Assembly: GCA_050943225.1 (NCBI GenBank)
Contig: JBMNOT010000015.1
Span: 1-17,218, forward strand
Source of the DNA: SZUA-584 sp050943225
GTDB taxonomy: Bacteria; Bacillota; Clostridia; Christensenellales; SZUA-584
DNA: 17,218 bases
Direction of reading: 5' to 3'
The number at the start of each line of letters is the position of its first letter. The stretch's first letter is position 1. This document shows positions 13,744-17,218 of the stretch, piece after piece. A program made the position numbers and the translations under genes. The notes under the pieces were generated by a model, which was not told the origin of the DNA, did no database searches, and worked only from the letters and a program-made list of their open reading frames with translations.

Positions 13744-13895
13744 TCCTTTTGCCGCCTCTTTCGCCATGAAAAAATCAGACGCAGCCATATTTTTCCCCGC
13801 CGCGCGCTGCAGCAATGCCACACGTATCATCAAACGGTACCGGCAAGATATTTAGTTTTAATTCCCGGCATATACATATTGCTGAGGTGAAATAA

Positions 13896-14420
13896 ATGGA
13901 GAAAATAAAAGATCGGCGCACTCTCGCCGCCGCAGCCGGCATCTGCCTGCTGCTCGCCATCGCCGCGGTGTCTCTGGCGTTTACGCTCACCCCTGCCGAT
14001 GTGGCGGTATTCAGGACGAGTCAAAGCGCCGAAACAGCCGCGCTGACGCTGTGCGTGCTGGAAGGATACACCGAATCGCCCATCGAAAACGCAACTGTGG
14101 TGATATTGGAAACAGGCAAAACATATAAGACCAATGAAAACGGCTTAACGGACGTCATTGAAGTGCCGGTTATCCGCGACACGCGGTACGACGCGATACT
14201 GGAAAAACCCTGGGGCGAGATATCGCTGATCGTGTATAAAGACGGGTTTGTGCCCTACGCGCTGTTTTACCTGCAGGTGCTGGCAGGACAAACGCGGGAG
14301 GGCGTGAAAATACTGCTCTTTGAACAGGGAAGCACAGACAGCGGAGAGCCGTTTTCCATCATCGAAGGGCCGAACCGCGTCTGGGTAAACCAGCTTGTCA
14401 AGATGTATCGGCCCCGATAA
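13896..14420 (+). CDS. Exported or membrane-anchored protein of unknown function
   Basis: A 174-residue protein with a basic N-terminus (MEKIKDRR) and a hydrophobic segment at about residues 9-30 that could be a signal peptide or anchor; no lipobox is seen. The rest is predicted outside the membrane. The stretch LTLCVLEGYTESPIENATVV, then TYKTNENGLTDVIEVPV and YKDGFVPYALFYLQV, looks like a carboxypeptidase-regulatory or Ig-like beta-sandwich (the pattern 'variable insertion, then NENG turn, then hydrophobic strand'), a fold often used for binding or stability at the cell surface. I do not recognise a named family. ATG follows GAGGTG by about seven bases. It ends two bases from the stop of minE on the opposite strand. 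Confidence 0.75.
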   Translation: MEKIKDRRTLAAAAGICLLLAIAAVSLAFTLTPADVAVFRTSQSAETAALTLCVLEGYTESPIENATVVILETGKTYKTNENGLTDVIEVPVIRDTRYDAILEKPWGEISLIVYKDGFVPYALFYLQVLAGQTREGVKILLFEQGSTDSGEPFSIIEGPNRVWVNQLVKMYRPR

Positions 14421-14422
14421 TG

Positions 14423-14701
14423 TCAGTAACGGTTGCGCCCTAAGCTCTTGATGCTGCGGATGGGAACATCCGCAGTCAGCCGGGTACAGCCGCGGTTGGC
14501 AATATCCGATGTGTTTTTAATCTCCACGTCAAAATCCGCTTCCACCACGTCGAAGTATTTGGAGATAACAGCAAAAATATCCTTGCGAAGCATCTGCAGG
14601 ATGTTGCTGGAAGGCGAAGTACCGGCGCGGTCATGAATCAAAACGAGCTTGAGCCGTTCTTTCGCCACGCTGCTGGAACTGTTTTTTCTCCCAAATGCCA
14701 T
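14423..14701 (-). CDS. minE: Cell division topological specificity factor MinE
   Basis: A 92-residue MinE. The N-terminal MinD-interacting region includes VAKERLKLVLIHDRAG, followed by SPSSNILQMLRKDIFAVISKY; the C-terminal half EADFDVEIKNTSDI forms the topological-specificity domain. MinE stimulates MinD ATP hydrolysis and drives its release from the membrane, placing the division site at mid-cell. I chose ATG at 14699-14701 (MAFGRKNSSSS) because GGAGGGGGG lies eight bases upstream; the longer in-frame reading would start within minD. The gene comes 22 bases after minD. Presence of MinE rather than only DivIVA implies Min oscillation, which many clostridia have. Confidence 0.93.
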   Translation of the reverse strand: MAFGRKNSSSSVAKERLKLVLIHDRAGTSPSSNILQMLRKDIFAVISKYFDVVEADFDVEIKNTSDIANRGCTRLTADVPIRSIKSLGRNRY

Positions 14702-14723
14702 AAATAAGACCCCCCTCCCCCTT

Positions 14724-15518
14724 TTACCTGCTGCCGAACAGTTTCTTAAGCCGTGCGCCGAAACCGCTGCTGTCATCCAGCGCCATCAGCGGCACATTTT
14801 CGCCCATGATGCGCCGGACGATATTGCGGTATGCCCGGCCTGCCGACGACTTGTCCATCAGCACGATGGGCTCGCCCATGTTGGTGGAACGGATGATCCT
14901 CTCGTCTTCCGGAACCACGCCGACAAGGTCGATGCCGAGGATGTCCAGCGTGTCGTCGAGGCCCAGCATATCCCCGCGCCGCACCATGTCCGGGCGCATG
15001 CGGTTCACCAACAGCTGCGTGTCATCTATACCCGCGGCGGACAAAAGACCGATGATACGGTCAGCGTCGCGCACGGCCGACACCTCGGGCACCGTCACCA
15101 CGATGGCGGATTTGGCGCCGGCCACGGCGTTCTTGAAACCCTGCTCGATGCCGGCAGGGCAGTCGATCAGGATATAGTCGAACTCCTGCTCCAATTCCGC
15201 AATCAGCTTTACCATCTGCTCGGGGTTCACCGCCAGTTTATCGCGTGTCTGGGCAGCGGGCAGCAGGCATAAGCCTTCAAAACGCTTGTCCTTAATCAGC
15301 GCCTGCCTGAGCCGGCAGGTTCCTTCCACCACGTCGACGAGATCATATACGATGCGGTTTTCCAAGCCCAGCACCACGTCGAGATTCCGGAGCCCAATAT
15401 CCGTGTCGATAAGTGCCACTTTTTGACCCCAGTGCGCAAGCCCGGCGCCTATGTTGGCGACAGTGGTGGTTTTCCCCACACCGCCCTTTCCTGATGTCAC
15501 CACGATGACGTTTTGCAT
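14724..15518 (-). CDS. minD: Septum site-determining ATPase MinD
   Basis: A 264-residue ParA/MinD-type ATPase that recruits MinC to the membrane and is released by MinE. The deviant Walker A motif is KGGVGKTT (residues 11-18) with the signature lysine at 11, switch I is DTDIGLRNLDVVLG, and Walker B is YILIDCPAGIE. The C-terminal membrane-targeting amphipathic helix is present as GFGARLKKLFGSR. Full length is typical. ATG at 15516-15518 follows a GGGGGGAAATCG-type purine stretch. It lies 33 bases after minC and 22 before minE. Confidence 0.96.
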   Translation of the reverse strand: MQNVIVVTSGKGGVGKTTTVANIGAGLAHWGQKVALIDTDIGLRNLDVVLGLENRIVYDLVDVVEGTCRLRQALIKDKRFEGLCLLPAAQTRDKLAVNPEQMVKLIAELEQEFDYILIDCPAGIEQGFKNAVAGAKSAIVVTVPEVSAVRDADRIIGLLSAAGIDDTQLLVNRMRPDMVRRGDMLGLDDTLDILGIDLVGVVPEDERIIRSTNMGEPIVLMDKSSAGRAYRNIVRRIMGENVPLMALDDSSGFGARLKKLFGSR

Positions 15519-15551
15519 AGACGATTTCCCCCCAGATTGATATCAAATTAG

Positions 15552-16241
15552 TTATTCGCTGCGAGTAGCGATGCGCTTCTCCGGCTTTAGGCGGCGGATG
15601 ACGATGGTGCCGTCCTTATACTCCGCAACTTCCGGCACATCTGCCGGCCTGTCGGGCAGCGTTGCGATCTTGCCGCTGATGCGGAGCTGCTTGGGACCGA
15701 GTACCTGAGCCGCAACCACCACGTCCCTGCGGCCCGTCGCGCCCGCGTGCGCCAACCCGCGCAGCGCGCCCATCACCGCGATGCTGCCGCCGGCAATCAC
15801 CTCTGCGCCGTCGTTTACATCGCCGAGCACCACAATATCGCCCTCGCATTCCACGCGCTGTCCGCTGCGCAGCGTGTGCGATATGAATATGCTTTTTGCA
15901 TTGAAATAATTCTTGGAAACCAGCGAAACCCGATTGGGGCTCTCAGCCGGCGCCTCGCCGGTCGTGACCGTGCCCACTACCTGCAGGCCTTCGGGTTCCT
16001 CGTCCGCGAACGTCACGTTTTTGATGTCGTAGTCCATGAAAAGCATGCGCCGCAGCTCTTTTTTCTGCGCCGCCGACAGCACTTTTCCGGAAAAACGCAC
16101 CTTGGCGTCCGCACCGGAAAAGAAATCCCTGTTTTTCGCAAGCTTCTCGCTGACTGACTGCCTGATATCTACATATGACGCGAGCGGCTGCATTGCAATC
16201 TCCAGCACGCCGCCCGATTTGCCCTTGATGGTGATGCTCAT
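15552..16241 (-). CDS. minC: Septum site-determining protein MinC
   Basis: A 229-residue MinC, the inhibitor that keeps FtsZ from assembling at the poles. The N-terminal domain begins SITIKGKSGGVLEIAM and is followed by a linker. The C-terminal right-handed beta-helix is clear: HTLRSGQRVECEGDIVVLGD, VNDGAEVIAGGSIAVMGALR and the Gly-turn GLAHAGATG, with a last block AQVLGPKQLRISGKIA that binds MinD. I chose ATG at 16239-16241; GGGGGAT lies just upstream, and the upstream in-frame start at 16286 has no ribosome-binding site. First gene of the min cluster, with its own promoter. Confidence 0.93.
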   Translation of the reverse strand: MSITIKGKSGGVLEIAMQPLASYVDIRQSVSEKLAKNRDFFSGADAKVRFSGKVLSAAQKKELRRMLFMDYDIKNVTFADEEPEGLQVVGTVTTGEAPAESPNRVSLVSKNYFNAKSIFISHTLRSGQRVECEGDIVVLGDVNDGAEVIAGGSIAVMGALRGLAHAGATGRRDVVVAAQVLGPKQLRISGKIATLPDRPADVPEVAEYKDGTIVIRRLKPEKRIATRSE

Positions 16242-16286
16242 CAGATCCCCCGCACAGTTTCCTGGAGCCGTCCGGCTGCGCCGCAT

Positions 16287-16299
16287 GGTTCCAAGAACC
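16287..16299. repeat. Perfect 13-base dyad at the min transcription start
   Basis: GGTTC-CAA-GAACC, five-base arms with perfect symmetry, lies one base downstream of the -10 box and spans the expected start of the minCDE transcript. A second smaller dyad, AGCCG-TC-CGGCT (16266-16277), follows about ten bases further on in the leader. The position is where a repressor operator would sit, but no cognate regulator is evident. Confidence 0.5.
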
Positions 16300-16300
16300 T

Positions 16301-16329
16301 ATAATACTATATCGGACAAAATTCTACAA
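16301..16329 (-). promoter_or_regulatory. Promoter of minCDE
   Basis: On the minus strand TTGTAG (16324-16329), a 17-base spacer and TATTAT (16301-16306), in the 137-base gap between the PBP stop and minC. The gap is locally AT-rich. No convincing terminator follows the PBP gene, only a weak CAAG/CTTG hairpin with a T-run, so readthrough from the upstream operon probably adds to this promoter. Confidence 0.65.
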
Positions 16330-16378
16330 TTATTAACGTTATTCCTGCAAAAAACCGCAAGTTCCTTGTCTTTCGGGC

Positions 16379-17218
16379 TCAATAGACCAAAGAATCCGGG
16401 TCCGGAATCGTCTGTTCCGCCACAACCTTTTTCTGATCCATATAGTACCGGATGATATCCTGCGCCACATACGACGACAGGCCGCCCTGATAACCGTGGG
16501 GCACATACATCACAACAGCGATCTCCGGCTTCACGGAAGGATTGTCCGCGCTGTACGGCGCAAAACACACAAACCAGCTGTTGTTCTCGAGGTCGGTGGT
16601 GGACACCTGCGCCGTACCCGTTTTGCCCGCCAGCTGATTCAGATATTCTTCCGGAAAATCCTTGAAGAAGTTGGACGCGGTGCCTTCCTCCTCGGAAACC
16701 ACGCCTTTCATGCCCTTCTTGATGGCGTCCAGATACTCCTTAGGCGCGTCCAGCGTACCGAACACCCGGGGCTGCTGGTTTAGCACCACCGTGCCGTCCT
16801 GCGCCACAACCTTATCGATGATGTTCGCCTGATACACGGTGCCGCCGTTGGCGATAGCGGATACATACCGCGCCACCGCGATGGGCGTTACCGCCGTGAT
16901 GCCCTGGCCAATGCCTGTTCTGACAGTGAGCGCCGGCGTCCACATCAGCTCGGAAAGCGAGCTGGCTATATCGCGCGACAGCTGGACGGAAACCTTTTGG
17001 GAAATGCCCAGCTTGTCGTACAGCACGTTACGGATGTGCTGGCCGAGCGTTACGTTGTTCTCGTCCACCATATTGCCTTTGTCGTCGGTGTGCCAGGTGA
17101 TGCCCATCAACTGAACGATCTCCTTGGCCGTGTCCAGCATCTCCTCGTCGGTATACTCGCGGCCCACCTGCTCGGCATACTTCTTGATCAGGTTGTATAC
17201 CGAGTTGGGGCCGGTTTT
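16379..17218 (-). CDS. mrdA: Class B penicillin-binding protein (PBP2/MrdA type), C-terminal part
   Basis: The last 279 residues of a transpeptidase that cross-links peptidoglycan; the gene enters from beyond the right edge. The KTG active-site motif is AGKTGTAQVS, preceded by the typical block TGIGQGITAVTPIAVARYVS and ANGGTVYQANIIDKVVAQDG, and followed by the SWFVCFAPYS strand. The catalytic SxxK serine lies outside the window. Position just before minCDE matches the mreBCD-pbp2-min cluster of Firmicutes and favours the elongation enzyme PBP2 over the division PBP3. The insert WHTDDKGNMVDENNVTLGQ (about residues 55-73) lies in the middle of the catalytic domain. An in-frame GTG at 17167 is internal, not a start. 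Confidence 0.85.
   Translation of the reverse strand, partial: KTGPNSVYNLIKKYAEQVGREYTDEEMLDTAKEIVQLMGITWHTDDKGNMVDENNVTLGQHIRNVLYDKLGISQKVSVQLSRDIASSLSELMWTPALTVRTGIGQGITAVTPIAVARYVSAIANGGTVYQANIIDKVVAQDGTVVLNQQPRVFGTLDAPKEYLDAIKKGMKGVVSEEEGTASNFFKDFPEEYLNQLAGKTGTAQVSTTDLENNSWFVCFAPYSADNPSVKPEIAVVMYVPHGYQGGLSSYVAQDIIRYYMDQKKVVAEQTIPDPDSLVY

Noticed and set aside
17165..17167. GTG at 17167 as the start of the PBP gene
   Set aside because: The frame stays open to the window edge and the residues before it look like normal transpeptidase sequence, so the gene is truncated by the window.
1..17218. CRISPR arrays, insertion sequences or attachment sites
   Set aside because: I found no regularly spaced direct repeats, transposase motifs, terminal inverted repeats, or tRNA-flanking duplications. 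The tRNA-Glu 3' end is not repeated elsewhere that I can see.

Overview
The window reads as chromosome from an anaerobic, GC-rich member of the Clostridia (Firmicutes) of a spore-forming lineage. The evidence is the mrnC-thyX-rlmB-sigH gene order with a recognisable sporulation sigma factor SigH, a T-box leader, a TPP riboswitch, a minCDE cluster behind a class B penicillin-binding protein, strong Shine-Dalgarno sites, and sigma-A-type promoters in AT-rich gaps. I see no phage, insertion sequence, CRISPR array or obvious transferred island. Gene content is mostly housekeeping.

Layout. 1-2250 (minus): the first codons of an unidentified gene, then a unit in which a tRNA-Glu(CTC) gene is followed by a T-box leader whose specifier codon reads CTC (leucine), then an AMP-forming acyl-CoA synthetase. 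2303-3069 (minus): two overlapping half-size TauE/SafE membrane proteins. 3212-6064 (plus): mrnC, thyX and rlmB packed together behind a promoter so close to the mrnC start that the mRNA may be leaderless, then sigH with its own consensus promoter, a TTG start and tandem terminators. 6112-8175 (minus): yfbR-like nucleotidase, an SDR of the FabG/EF-P-reductase type and an unknown membrane protein, probably one operon. 8199-9260 (plus): a lipoprotein gene with a one-base frameshift in its Pro/Ser linker. 9266-12322 (minus): a TPP-riboswitch-controlled thiamine-precursor uptake operon (MTH1187-type thiamine-binding protein, permease, lipoprotein binding protein, ATPase). 12353-13702 (minus): pgi. 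13896-14420 (plus): an exported protein of unknown function. 14423-17218 (minus): minC, minD and minE behind a class B PBP gene that runs off the window.

How the parts work together. The thi operon is a self-contained salvage unit shut off when TPP is plentiful. The PBP/Min block couples wall elongation with division-site placement. The mrnC-rlmB block serves rRNA maturation, with thyX supplying dTMP. The least expected combination is the acyl-CoA synthetase under an apparently leucine-sensing T-box co-transcribed with a tRNA-Glu. One reading is a branched-chain acid activation step feeding leucine supply, but that is inference. Most other oddities (frameshifted lipoprotein, leaderless mrnC, operator-like dyad at the min promoter, HE in place of HD in the nucleotidase) are modest.
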